From the NCBI GenBank assembly GCA_913020715.1, contig CAJVZH010000001.1:124001-188000 (forward strand): 64,000 nt of DNA. Reading direction: 5' to 3'. Positions 11,664-19,943 of this stretch are shown here, in pieces; position 1 is the first letter of the stretch; each line of letters opens with the position of its first letter. The notes beneath the pieces were generated by a model. It was not told where the DNA came from and ran no database searches. It saw nothing but the letters and a program-made list of their open reading frames with translations. The position numbers were made by a program, and so were the translations under genes. The DNA is from an uncultured Gammaproteobacteria bacterium (GTDB lineage Bacteria > Pseudomonadota > Gammaproteobacteria > PS1 > Pseudothioglobaceae).

Positions 11664-12749
11664 ATGGACTTAATATATTGGCTTTGGTTGTTGAAGGCGC
11701 CTCGAATTGGGGTTAAGACTTTTTACGATACATTGAAAGTCTTTGAGGCGCCAAAAGATGTTTTTGATGCAGAGCTCATCACTCTTAGGCAAAGTGGGCT
11801 TTTTAGCAAGGCCACCCTAGCGTATCTTGCACTTAAGGATTTAAGTGTTGCTGATAAAGATCTGGCTTGGGGGCAAGGGGATAAATGCCACATAATTAGC
11901 ATTATCGACGCCACTTATCCAAAATTATTGGCGCAAATATCAGACCCGCCACCGTTGCTCTATGTATTGGGCAATGTGGATGTGTTGAATAAGCCTCAAT
12001 TGGGCATAGTGGGCAGCAGAAATCCAACAGCGGGCGGCAAGCGGATCACCAAAGAGTTGTCGACAAGCGTGAGCTTGAGTGGTCTTGTGATTACCAGTGG
12101 CATGGCTACTGGTATTGATGGCGAGGCGCATATTGCCGCGCTTGAGACGACTGGTGAGACGATTGCTGTTTGTGGTACGGGTTTGGACAGAATATATCCA
12201 GCAAAGCACAGAGCCTTGGCGCACCAGATTAGTGCGCAAGGCGCATTGGTCTCCGAATTTTCAATCGGTACGACGCCCATGGCGCAAAATTTTCCTCGAA
12301 GAAACCGCTTGATTAGCGGCATGAGCCTGGGTGTTTTGGTGGTTGAGGCAAGCATTAAAAGTGGCTCAATGATCACTGCACGTTTAGCTCTTGAACAAGG
12401 CCGTGAGGTTTTTGCCGTGCCGGGATCGATCCATTCGCCGTTATCAACGGGGCCGCATGAATTATTAAAGCAAGGCGGTGTTTTAACGAGAAATGCTGAG
12501 GACATACTGAATGAGCTGTCATTTGAGTCTGAGCCTTGCATTCCCCTGATTAAGCAGTACAATGGCGACAAAGATGTGGATAATGAAATCAGCGAACTAT
12601 TAAAATTCCTGTCATATGAAGCAATATCGGTGGATGAGCTAGTTGAAAAAAGCAAACTGAGTCCCCAAGTAGTAAGCCAGACGTTACTAATGCTTGAGCT
12701 TTCTAATAGGGTGAGTAAGGTGGGTGTAGCAACTTTTGTATTAATTTGA
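11664..12749 (+). CDS. dprA: DNA-processing protein DprA
   Basis: Rossmann-fold DprA/Smf protein that loads RecA on incoming single-stranded DNA during natural transformation. The track starts at 11595; the family N-terminus MDLIYWLWLLKAPRIG places the start at 11664 (361 residues). Signatures are LGIVGSRNPTAGGKR, SGMATGIDGEAHIAAL, AVCGTGLDRIYPA, and SGSMITARLALEQGREVFAVPG. A C-terminal winged-helix-like domain is present. It is followed by smg and topA in the common gammaproteobacterial order. Confidence 0.95.
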   Translation: MDLIYWLWLLKAPRIGVKTFYDTLKVFEAPKDVFDAELITLRQSGLFSKATLAYLALKDLSVADKDLAWGQGDKCHIISIIDATYPKLLAQISDPPPLLYVLGNVDVLNKPQLGIVGSRNPTAGGKRITKELSTSVSLSGLVITSGMATGIDGEAHIAALETTGETIAVCGTGLDRIYPAKHRALAHQISAQGALVSEFSIGTTPMAQNFPRRNRLISGMSLGVLVVEASIKSGSMITARLALEQGREVFAVPGSIHSPLSTGPHELLKQGGVLTRNAEDILNELSFESEPCIPLIKQYNGDKDVDNEISELLKFLSYEAISVDELVEKSKLSPQVVSQTLLMLELSNRVSKVGVATFVLI

Positions 12750-12758
12750 TGAGGTTTT

Positions 12759-13247
12759 ATGACAAATAATATTCTTGATGTCTTGACTTTTATGTTCGAC
12801 TTCTTATTTGAATCCTCTGAACAGGATTCCGCGCACGAACTTGACGATGACCTTTTAAAGGCGCATTTGTCAGAGGCGGGATTTGATGATGGGCGCATTG
12901 ATAAAGCCCTTAATTGGTTAGAAAATATCGCCGCCTTGCAAGAAGGCAAGCTTGATACTTTTGTCACAACCCATAATTCCGTACGAATATACTCTGAAGC
13001 AGAACAAGGCAAGCTCAGCGCCAAAGCCCGTGGTTTTATTATGTTTATGGAAAACATGGGTCAGCTCAGCGCCGCTCAGCGTGAAATGGTAATTGAGCAG
13101 GTAATGACACTGGAAGATTCAACGCTGTCAATGGATGACCTTAAATGGGTTGTGATGATGGTGATTGGTAACAGCGAAGAAACCGCCATGCCAACTCAAT
13201 GGTTGGAGTCCATCGTTTTTTATGATGACAATCCTTCCTTACACTAG
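12759..13247 (+). CDS. smg: Smg-family protein (DUF494)
   Basis: A 162-residue acidic, mostly helical protein starting MTNNILDVLTFMFDFLFE, a clear Smg/DUF494 N-terminus, ending in a WLESIVF motif. Its molecular role is not established; it is almost always found between dprA and topA, as here. Gaps are 9 bases to dprA and 8 to topA, so the three are likely one transcript. Confidence 0.9.
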   Translation: MTNNILDVLTFMFDFLFESSEQDSAHELDDDLLKAHLSEAGFDDGRIDKALNWLENIAALQEGKLDTFVTTHNSVRIYSEAEQGKLSAKARGFIMFMENMGQLSAAQREMVIEQVMTLEDSTLSMDDLKWVVMMVIGNSEETAMPTQWLESIVFYDDNPSLH

Positions 13248-13255
13248 ACCACAGT

Positions 13256-15628
13256 ATGTCTAGAAATCTGGTTATCGTCGAGTCACCGGCAAAAGCAAAA
13301 ACAATTGAAAATTTTCTTGGCAAAGATTACGTTGTCAAGTCGAGTATTGGTCATATTCGTGATATGCCTAAAAAAGACATGGGTATTGACCTTGAGAACA
13401 ACTTTCAACCTACTTATGCTATTAGCAGCGACAAGAAAAAAGTCGTTGCCGACCTGAAGAAATCCGTTAAAGTGGCCGAGAAAGTTTATCTCGCAACGGA
13501 CGAGGACCGCGAAGGAGAGGCCATTGCTTGGCATTTAAAAGAGGCTTTATCATTGGCCGATGATACGCCGCGAATCGTTTTTCACGAGATCACCAAGGGC
13601 GCTATTACCAAAGCGATTGCCAGCCCGAGAACGATCGACTACCATCTTGTTGACGCACAACAAGCAAGACGAGTTATTGATCGTCTAGTAGGTTTTGAAA
13701 TTTCCCCTGTTTTATGGCGCAAAATATCTGGCGCACGTTCGGCCGGACGAGTGCAATCACCTGTTGTTCGATTGGTGGTAGAAAGAGAGCGTGAAATTGC
13801 AGCACACGTGGCTAGTCGCAACTTCAAGGCCAAAGCGACATTGCTGGATAGTGCGAACGAGTTGATTGAGGTCAAACTTAAGCAAGACTTCGGCTCAAAA
13901 GATGAGGCGATGGCATTTGCCCAAAGCCTTCTCGAGGCGAAATTGAGTGTTGCTTCTGTTGAGACGCGACCTTCAAAGCGCTCGCCAAAGCCGCCTTTTA
14001 TTACCTCAACCTTGCAACAAGAGGCGTCTCAAAAACTGGGCTTTTCAGTCAAGCAAACCATGACTATTGCGCAGAATCTATATCGTGAGGGCTCAATCAC
14101 TTATATGCGTACCGATTCGGTTAATCTTTCGGATACGGCAATTACAGCTGCCAAAGAAGTTATCGAAACCAATCTTGGTGCGGAATATTACCAAGAGCGT
14201 CGCTACAAAACAAAATCGGCGGGTGCGCAAGAGGCGCATGAGGCCATTAGGCCGACAGACCTTACCAAGCCAGGTATTCTAGGCTTAGACGATCAGGCGG
14301 CTAGGCTGTATTCTTTGATTTATAAGCGCACGCTGGCTTCGCAAATGAGCGATGCTCAATTGCAAAAATCCAGAATTACGGTGGACGTATCAAACAGAGA
14401 CGAGAGCTTTGTTGCTGATGGCGAGGTGTTGTCATTTGCTGGATTCTTAGAAGTTTATGATTACATGGCTGCTGAGGATAAATTATTGCCACAGCTCGAC
14501 AAGGGCGACCCCTTATCCCTTCTGGATTTCAATGCCAGAGAGTCTTTTTCTCGAGCCAAACCAAGGTATACCGAAGCCTCTCTTGTTAAAGAAATTGAGC
14601 AAATGGGTATTGGTCGACCGTCAACTTTCGCAACTATGGTTACCACGGTTCAGGACAGGAATTATGTCACCAAAGAGACGCGTGACGGCGTCCAGAGGGA
14701 GTTTCAGCTAATTGAAATTGCTAACGGTATCGTATCCGATTGCACTCAATTCGAAATTACCGGTGCAGAGAAAAACAAATTGTTTCCAACCAATGTTGCC
14801 TACTTGTTGGTTGACTTTCTGGTGAAAAACTTTAGCAATATTATTGGTTACGAATTCACTGTCAACCTTGAAAATAATTTTGACAAGATTGCTCAAGAGG
14901 ACAGCCCTTGGCAAGATGTTGTTCGTGATTTTTACGAGCCTTTTCATGCTCAAATTGAGCTAGCGAAAGACATCTCCAGAGATGAAACGCACGGCAAAAG
15001 AGATTTGGGCGAAGACCCAGTCAGCGGCAAGCCAGTCAGTGTGCGCTTTGGGCGATATGGCGCTTATGCACAAATTGGTCATCAGGACGACGAGGAAAAA
15101 CCAACTTTTGCCTCCTTAAGAGCGGGCAATGATATTGAAACCATCACCCTAGATCAGGCGATTGAGCTTTTCAAAATGCCAAGAACGGTCGGCGAGACAG
15201 CTGATGGTGAAACGATTAAAGCGAATTATGGCCGCTTCGGCCCATATATTCAGTATGGTAAAAAGTACGTATCTTTAAAAGAGGTCAGTCCTGAAGAGGT
15301 AAGCCTTGAAACCGCATTGGAGCTGATTGCTGCCAAAGAAAAAGCAGACGCCGAGCGCCTAATTAAGGCTTTTGAAGGTTCCGATATACAAATTCTGAAC
15401 GGCCGTTTTGGCCCATACGTTTGGAACGGAAAAAAACGCGGAAAAGGCCAAAAGAACGTTACTATTGCAAAAGTCTTTGGCGATAAAGCCCCTGTCGATC
15501 TGACTCTAGAAGAGTGTGAGAAGGCCATTGCGGGTAAGGCAAAAGCAAAAGTCAAGGCCAAAGCTAAGGCAAAACCAAAAGCAAAGAAAAGCAAAAAGAA
15601 AGCAGCCCCAAAAAAAGCCAACCCCTGA
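13256..15628 (+). CDS. topA: DNA topoisomerase I (TopA)
   Basis: Type IA topoisomerase relaxing negative supercoils, 790 residues. The TOPRIM domain starts at NLVIVESPAKAKTIENFLG and includes DEDREGEA. The active-site tyrosine is in SITYMRTDS (about Tyr283). Downstream of the core there are no Cys4 zinc ribbons; instead several FGRYGxY/FGPYxxxG-type C-terminal repeats follow, ending in a lysine/alanine-rich tail (KAKAKVKAKAKAKPKAK and more). This tail architecture is of the zinc-less kind rather than the E. coli kind. Confidence 0.95.
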   Translation: MSRNLVIVESPAKAKTIENFLGKDYVVKSSIGHIRDMPKKDMGIDLENNFQPTYAISSDKKKVVADLKKSVKVAEKVYLATDEDREGEAIAWHLKEALSLADDTPRIVFHEITKGAITKAIASPRTIDYHLVDAQQARRVIDRLVGFEISPVLWRKISGARSAGRVQSPVVRLVVEREREIAAHVASRNFKAKATLLDSANELIEVKLKQDFGSKDEAMAFAQSLLEAKLSVASVETRPSKRSPKPPFITSTLQQEASQKLGFSVKQTMTIAQNLYREGSITYMRTDSVNLSDTAITAAKEVIETNLGAEYYQERRYKTKSAGAQEAHEAIRPTDLTKPGILGLDDQAARLYSLIYKRTLASQMSDAQLQKSRITVDVSNRDESFVADGEVLSFAGFLEVYDYMAAEDKLLPQLDKGDPLSLLDFNARESFSRAKPRYTEASLVKEIEQMGIGRPSTFATMVTTVQDRNYVTKETRDGVQREFQLIEIANGIVSDCTQFEITGAEKNKLFPTNVAYLLVDFLVKNFSNIIGYEFTVNLENNFDKIAQEDSPWQDVVRDFYEPFHAQIELAKDISRDETHGKRDLGEDPVSGKPVSVRFGRYGAYAQIGHQDDEEKPTFASLRAGNDIETITLDQAIELFKMPRTVGETADGETIKANYGRFGPYIQYGKKYVSLKEVSPEEVSLETALELIAAKEKADAERLIKAFEGSDIQILNGRFGPYVWNGKKRGKGQKNVTIAKVFGDKAPVDLTLEECEKAIAGKAKAKVKAKAKAKPKAKKSKKKAAPKKANP

Positions 15629-15706
15629 TCGGGCATGCGAGAGTGTCGCCTGATTATTGCTGACATCTGAGAAGGCTCCTTAAGTCTCAGTACCTGTACT
15701 ATTTAG

Positions 15707-15712
15707 TATAAT
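15707..15712 (+). promoter_or_regulatory. Possible -10 element for a leaderless trpF transcript
   Basis: A perfect TATAAT ends 6 bases before the trpF ATG at 15719, so a start 7 bases downstream would coincide with the A of the ATG. No Shine-Dalgarno lies in front of trpF. The -35 region is weak, so the call is tentative. Confidence 0.35.
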
Positions 15713-15718
15713 TAACAC

Positions 15719-16330
15719 ATGACGAAAATAAAAATCTGCGGATTTACCAATGCAGAAGTTGCTAAAGCGGCAGTATTTGCTGGTGCTGATGCTATTGGCT
15801 TGGTTTTTTACGGGCCATCACCGCGAAATGTAAGTATCGATATTGCCCGTGAAATCGTGGCCGCATTGCCGCCCTTTGTTAATCGCGTGGGCTTGTTTGT
15901 TAATGCCAATCCAAGTCAAATCGACGAAGTGTTGTGCGAAGTGCCACTTGATACCCTGCAATTCCATGGCGACGAGACGCCGCTAGACTGCGCTCAGTAC
16001 CACATGCCCTTTTATAAATCCGTTCGCGTTACTGAGACAACCGATATTCAACAAGTTGCCGCTGACTTCTCTGAGGCGAGTGCTTTGTTATTGGATGCGT
16101 ATAATTCTAACGCTTATGGCGGCACGGGTGAGTCTTTTGACTGGTCGCTGGCCAAGATAGAAATTGATTTGCCGATTATTTTGGCAGGGGGTCTTACAGC
16201 TGATAATGTGGAAAATGCCATTGCTCAAGTCCAACCCTATGCAGTCGACACATCAAGTGGTGTGGAAAGTGCAAAAGGTGTTAAAGATATTGATAAAATA
16301 AGGAACTTTATTAACAAGGTTCGCCCGTGA
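15719..16330 (+). CDS. trpF: Phosphoribosylanthranilate isomerase (TrpF)
   Basis: A 203-residue TIM barrel catalysing the Amadori rearrangement in tryptophan synthesis. The N-terminal [14 protein letters not shown] carries the catalytic cysteine, and Asp lies in [13 protein letters not shown]-type phosphate-binding sequence ([10 protein letters not shown]). GGTGESFDW is also typical. Its stop overlaps the GTG start of trpB (GTGA), so the pair is translationally coupled. Confidence 0.95.
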   Translation: MTKIKICGFTNAEVAKAAVFAGADAIGLVFYGPSPRNVSIDIAREIVAALPPFVNRVGLFVNANPSQIDEVLCEVPLDTLQFHGDETPLDCAQYHMPFYKSVRVTETTDIQQVAADFSEASALLLDAYNSNAYGGTGESFDWSLAKIEIDLPIILAGGLTADNVENAIAQVQPYAVDTSSGVESAKGVKDIDKIRNFINKVRP

Positions 16331-17529
16331 GTTACAATCTACCCGACGACAAAGGCCATTTCGCCCAGTATGGTGGTGTTTTTATTGCTGAAACGCTAAT
16401 GACAGCTGTCACCGAACTTAAAGAGGCGTACGAAAAATACAAAGACGATGCTGATTTTTTGGCAGAGTATCACGCGGATTTAAAAAACTATGTTGGTCGT
16501 GAAAGTCCGCTTTATCACGCAAAAAATCTAAGCGCCAAATTGGGCGGTGCGCAAATCTATTTAAAGCGTGAAGATTTAAACCATACCGGCGCTCATAAAG
16601 TTAACAACACCATTGGTCAAGCGCTTTTAGCTAGCCGTATGGGGAAAACACGAATTATTGCTGAAACAGGCGCAGGTCAGCACGGTGTAGCTACGGCAAC
16701 AGTTGCTGCGAGACTGGGCTTGGAGTGCGTGGTTTACATGGGTGAAGTGGATGTTGCCCGGCAAGCGCTGAATGTCTATCGAATGAAATTATTAGGCGCC
16801 ACTGTGATTCCGGTGACTTCAGGCTCTAAGACACTTAAGGATGCACTTAATGAAGCGATGCGTGATTGGGTAACCAACATTGACGACACTTTTTATATTA
16901 TTGGCACGGTTGCGGGCCCGCACCCATACCCGATGATGGTTAGAGACTTTCAAACGGTAATCGGTAAAGAGGCCAAAAGGCAATTTGCTGATCAAAAAGG
17001 CGGTTTGCCAGATGCTTTGATTGCCTGTGTTGGCGGCGGCTCTAACGCTATTGGTCTCTTCCACCCGTTTATTGACGATGAATCCGTTGAGATTTACGGC
17101 GTTGAGGCGGCGGGTCACGGTATTGAAAATGGCCCTACGGCGCACGCGGCACCGCTATGTGCAGGCAGCGTTGGCGTACTTCACGGCAATAGAACCTACC
17201 TTATGGAAGATGAGGATGGGCAGATTATCGAGGGACACTCCGTTTCTGCAGGCCTGGATTATCCAGGTGTTGGTCCAGAGCACGCCTACTTAAAGGATAC
17301 AGGTAGAGCGCAATATGTCTCAATCACTGATAAAGAAGCTTTAGCAGCGTTCCATACGCTTACTGAAGTGGAGGGAATTCTACCGGCGCTTGAGTCTTCG
17401 CATGCTGTGGCTTATGGGATTAAGTTGGCGCAACAGTGGTCTAGCGATAAATCTATTATTATTAACCTTTCTGGGCGAGGTGATAAAGATATTCATACTA
17501 TCGCTGAAATCGAAGGCATTGAGTTCTAG
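16327..17529 (+). CDS. trpB: Tryptophan synthase beta chain (TrpB)
   Basis: PLP enzyme of 400 residues that condenses indole with serine. The Schiff-base lysine is Lys91 in HTGAHKVNN, and the cofactor-phosphate loop is GGGSNAIG. It starts at a GTG overlapping the trpF stop. The alpha subunit gene trpA, normally the next gene, is absent from the window; a 337-base gap follows. The sequence looks like ordinary TrpB1 that would need TrpA from elsewhere. Confidence 0.96.
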   Translation: MSYNLPDDKGHFAQYGGVFIAETLMTAVTELKEAYEKYKDDADFLAEYHADLKNYVGRESPLYHAKNLSAKLGGAQIYLKREDLNHTGAHKVNNTIGQALLASRMGKTRIIAETGAGQHGVATATVAARLGLECVVYMGEVDVARQALNVYRMKLLGATVIPVTSGSKTLKDALNEAMRDWVTNIDDTFYIIGTVAGPHPYPMMVRDFQTVIGKEAKRQFADQKGGLPDALIACVGGGSNAIGLFHPFIDDESVEIYGVEAAGHGIENGPTAHAAPLCAGSVGVLHGNRTYLMEDEDGQIIEGHSVSAGLDYPGVGPEHAYLKDTGRAQYVSITDKEALAAFHTLTEVEGILPALESSHAVAYGIKLAQQWSSDKSIIINLSGRGDKDIHTIAEIEGIEF

Positions 17530-17878
17530 AGACTACTTATTACCAACATTTTTGTTGCCGCAGTTTAACAAAGCCATCACTTATAAGTATAAACCCCTAC
17601 TCTTGCTAAGCTCCTTGCGCCTCAATTTTGGCTAATAATGAGCGCCCTAGAATAGCTTAAGAATTTGCTGAATTACTGCATCAGTCGCCGTACTCAAGGC
17701 CTAATGTGTTAATAGCAAACTTCGACTTTTGCGAACACCCTCTCTCTGCGTCAAACGTAGACTGACACTATAAAAAGGTGGGCTTATTTCATTGGTTTGG
17801 ATTAGCACTTTTTGCCGATTGGATTGTGTCATAATGGACGCATTTTACTTAGTGCTGTAATGGCCAATGGAGATGAAA
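17530..17878. other. Intergenic gap after trpB
   Basis: About 340 bases with several stops in all frames and no recognisable protein remnant. No trpA remnant was recognised. A CATAAT at 17830-17835 could be a -10 for the transporter gene, but no acceptable -35 was found at the right distance. Confidence 0.4.
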
Positions 17879-19231
17879 ATGGAGAATAAATCATTTCAAT
17901 TGAGTGAAAGAGCTGGTGTCTTTGCTCTTTACTTGGTGATACTGTTTGTTAATGCTACTGTTGATCTTGGACATAAGACGGTCATTATTAGTACCATCTA
18001 CGAACTCAGTGGCCCTGGCGGCCTCTTTAACGAAACCGAGCAGTTGCTATTAACGGCACTGGTCAGTGGTTTAATCCTCCTGCCATTTGTGATGTTGTTT
18101 ACGGTCTCTGGCCACCTAGCCGATAAATTTGCAAAGCCTAACATTATGCGCTGGAGTGCTTTTGCCGCAGTGCTAATAACCCTTGGAATTGCTTACTCTT
18201 ATCACCAGGGCGAATATTACATGGCGTTCGGCTTTACCTTTCTTCTAGCAACACAAAGTGCAATTTACTCCCCGGCTAAGTATGGTTACATTAAAGAATG
18301 TTTGGGCGAAAAAGGCCTTAGTGTAGGTAATGCATACTTAATGGCCACAACGCTTACCTCTATTTTGTTAGGTACAGTGTTCTTTGCCGGCTTATTTGAG
18401 TCCTACCTTGGCGACTCAAATCCTGAAACGCCGGGAGAATTATTGCAACTCGTTGCTAATGTTGCCTGGCTACTAGTGGGCTTGTCCATACTTGAGTTTC
18501 TTTGTACATTTGGCTTGAAATATTATGCCACTAAGTATTCGAAGGTTAAACTGACAATGGGCAAGTGGCTTGCTTGTGGTTATTTGATGGACAATGTGCG
18601 TGTAATGAGGGCTAACCAGGTTACTTGGTATGCCATTCTAGGTACGGTTGTTTTTTGGAGTATTTCTCAAAATTTACTTGTTGTTTTTCAGGCGCACGCA
18701 AAGGTTAATTTGCATATTGACAGTCCTTTTTTGGTGCAAATTATGCTGGCACTTTCGGTTATTGGTATTATCTCTGGCTCATTTATCTCTGGCAGAGACG
18801 CCCAGAAGGCAATCAAGGTTGACAACGTTTGGTATGGCGCGGTTCTGATTGTTGCTTGCTCGATTGCAATGCCTGCATTTTCTGTGCCAGCATTCCTTAC
18901 TGAAACCATGCTGGGGCCAGTGATTTTGGGCACCGAGGTGTCTTTGGGCCTGGCGTTAACAGCGGTTTCAATTTTTGTTTTTGGTCTTGGAGCAGGAATG
19001 ATGATCGTACCACTTAACGCTCTGATTCAAAGCAGCGCCGCACCTGACAACCTAGGTAGTGTGATTGCTGGCAAGAACTGGGTACAAAATATTGCGATGA
19101 TAGGTTTGTTGTGTGTAACTTCAGGAGCTTCGTATCTCTCTATCAGCAGTGAATACATTTTGTATCTGAACGCAATTATTGCACTGGTCGGTTTTAGCGT
19201 TGTACTGAAAAAGCTAAAGTCAATCTACTAA
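17879..19231 (+). CDS. LplT-like MFS transporter
   Basis: A polytopic major-facilitator protein of about 450 residues. Motifs such as SGHLADKFAKP and ATQSAIYSPAKYGYIKE match the LplT/Aas-linked lysophospholipid transporter branch. Three in-frame ATGs (17867, 17873, 17879) precede the first helix; the third has GGAG at the best spacing, so it is preferred. The next gene, 4 bases downstream, is a PlsC-like acyltransferase, giving the LplT-acyltransferase pairing that re-imports and re-acylates lysophospholipids. Substrate specificity is inferred. Confidence 0.72.
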   Translation: MENKSFQLSERAGVFALYLVILFVNATVDLGHKTVIISTIYELSGPGGLFNETEQLLLTALVSGLILLPFVMLFTVSGHLADKFAKPNIMRWSAFAAVLITLGIAYSYHQGEYYMAFGFTFLLATQSAIYSPAKYGYIKECLGEKGLSVGNAYLMATTLTSILLGTVFFAGLFESYLGDSNPETPGELLQLVANVAWLLVGLSILEFLCTFGLKYYATKYSKVKLTMGKWLACGYLMDNVRVMRANQVTWYAILGTVVFWSISQNLLVVFQAHAKVNLHIDSPFLVQIMLALSVIGIISGSFISGRDAQKAIKVDNVWYGAVLIVACSIAMPAFSVPAFLTETMLGPVILGTEVSLGLALTAVSIFVFGLGAGMMIVPLNALIQSSAAPDNLGSVIAGKNWVQNIAMIGLLCVTSGASYLSISSEYILYLNAIIALVGFSVVLKKLKSIY

Positions 19232-19235
19232 AACT

Positions 19236-19817
19236 GTGAGAAGGGTTTTAGCAAGGCTTGTCTTTGGCTGGCGCTATCGTTTGACTATAACGGGCGCAGA
19301 ACAAGTACCAAAGAACGGCCCTGTTTTGTTGCTGGGCAATCACATATCCTGGATCGACTTTATCTTTCTCCAGTGGGCGCTGCGCAGAACTATTTGCTTT
19401 GTTATGCATGCGGAATATTACGATTGGCCAGTGCTCAGAACTGTTCTTAAGTGGTTCAGTGTCATTAGTATTCAGCCAACGAGCAGTAGGGGTGCTATAA
19501 GAAATATTGTCACTGCTTTAGAAAGCAACAAGGCGATCGGTCTGTTTCCAGAGGGGCATATTTCCACGGATGGTGAGTTTGCGCCCTTAATGCGTGGCTT
19601 TGAAAAAATCTTAAAAGAGACGGGCGCAGAGGTGGTTGTGGTGCCTTTTGCAATAAACAATATGTGGGGCGACTTATTATCATTAGCACCAAGAAGCATT
19701 AGAAAGCAACAAAAATTTACTCTCAGAAGGCCAGTAGAAATTCACTTTGGCACCAGCATGGATTCAAGCGCAGGTCGCGTTGAAGTTGCCAAGGCTATTT
19801 CTCAAATGCTCAAATAA
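19236..19817 (+). CDS. PlsC-like 1-acyl-glycerophospholipid acyltransferase
   Basis: A 193-residue acyltransferase domain with the HX4D motif NHISWID and the FPEGHIS motif, plus a third block near FAINNMWG. It starts at GTG 19236, 4 bases after the transporter stop. In E. coli the partner Aas protein carries an additional acyl-ACP synthetase (AMP-ligase) domain; this protein ends after the acyltransferase domain. It therefore probably uses acyl-ACP or acyl-CoA made elsewhere to re-acylate lysophospholipids. Confidence 0.78.
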   Translation: MRRVLARLVFGWRYRLTITGAEQVPKNGPVLLLGNHISWIDFIFLQWALRRTICFVMHAEYYDWPVLRTVLKWFSVISIQPTSSRGAIRNIVTALESNKAIGLFPEGHISTDGEFAPLMRGFEKILKETGAEVVVVPFAINNMWGDLLSLAPRSIRKQQKFTLRRPVEIHFGTSMDSSAGRVEVAKAISQMLK

Positions 19818-19828
19818 ATACCCTAAGA

Positions 19829-19864
19829 CTTATCGAGTTAGTCGATAAGCTTATTGATTTTTTT
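19829..19864 (+). terminator. Rho-independent-type terminator after the acyltransferase gene
   Basis: CTTATCGA and TCGATAAG form a perfect 8-base stem around the loop GTTAG, followed after 8 bases by seven T residues. The stem is A/T-rich and the T run is slightly displaced, so efficiency may be modest. Confidence 0.6.
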
Positions 19865-19943
19865 CGCTTGAGCTGGCAATACCGCAGTGGTATCATCCGA
19901 TTTTTTGTCCTTGTTAACACGCTAGACAGTCTTCCTATTTCTT

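Noticed and set aside
11996-13057. 353-codon minus-strand ORF opposite dprA and smg
   Set aside because: It is fully antisense to two well-recognised genes, has a Ser/Thr/Leu-rich composition typical of shadow frames and no recognisable motif.
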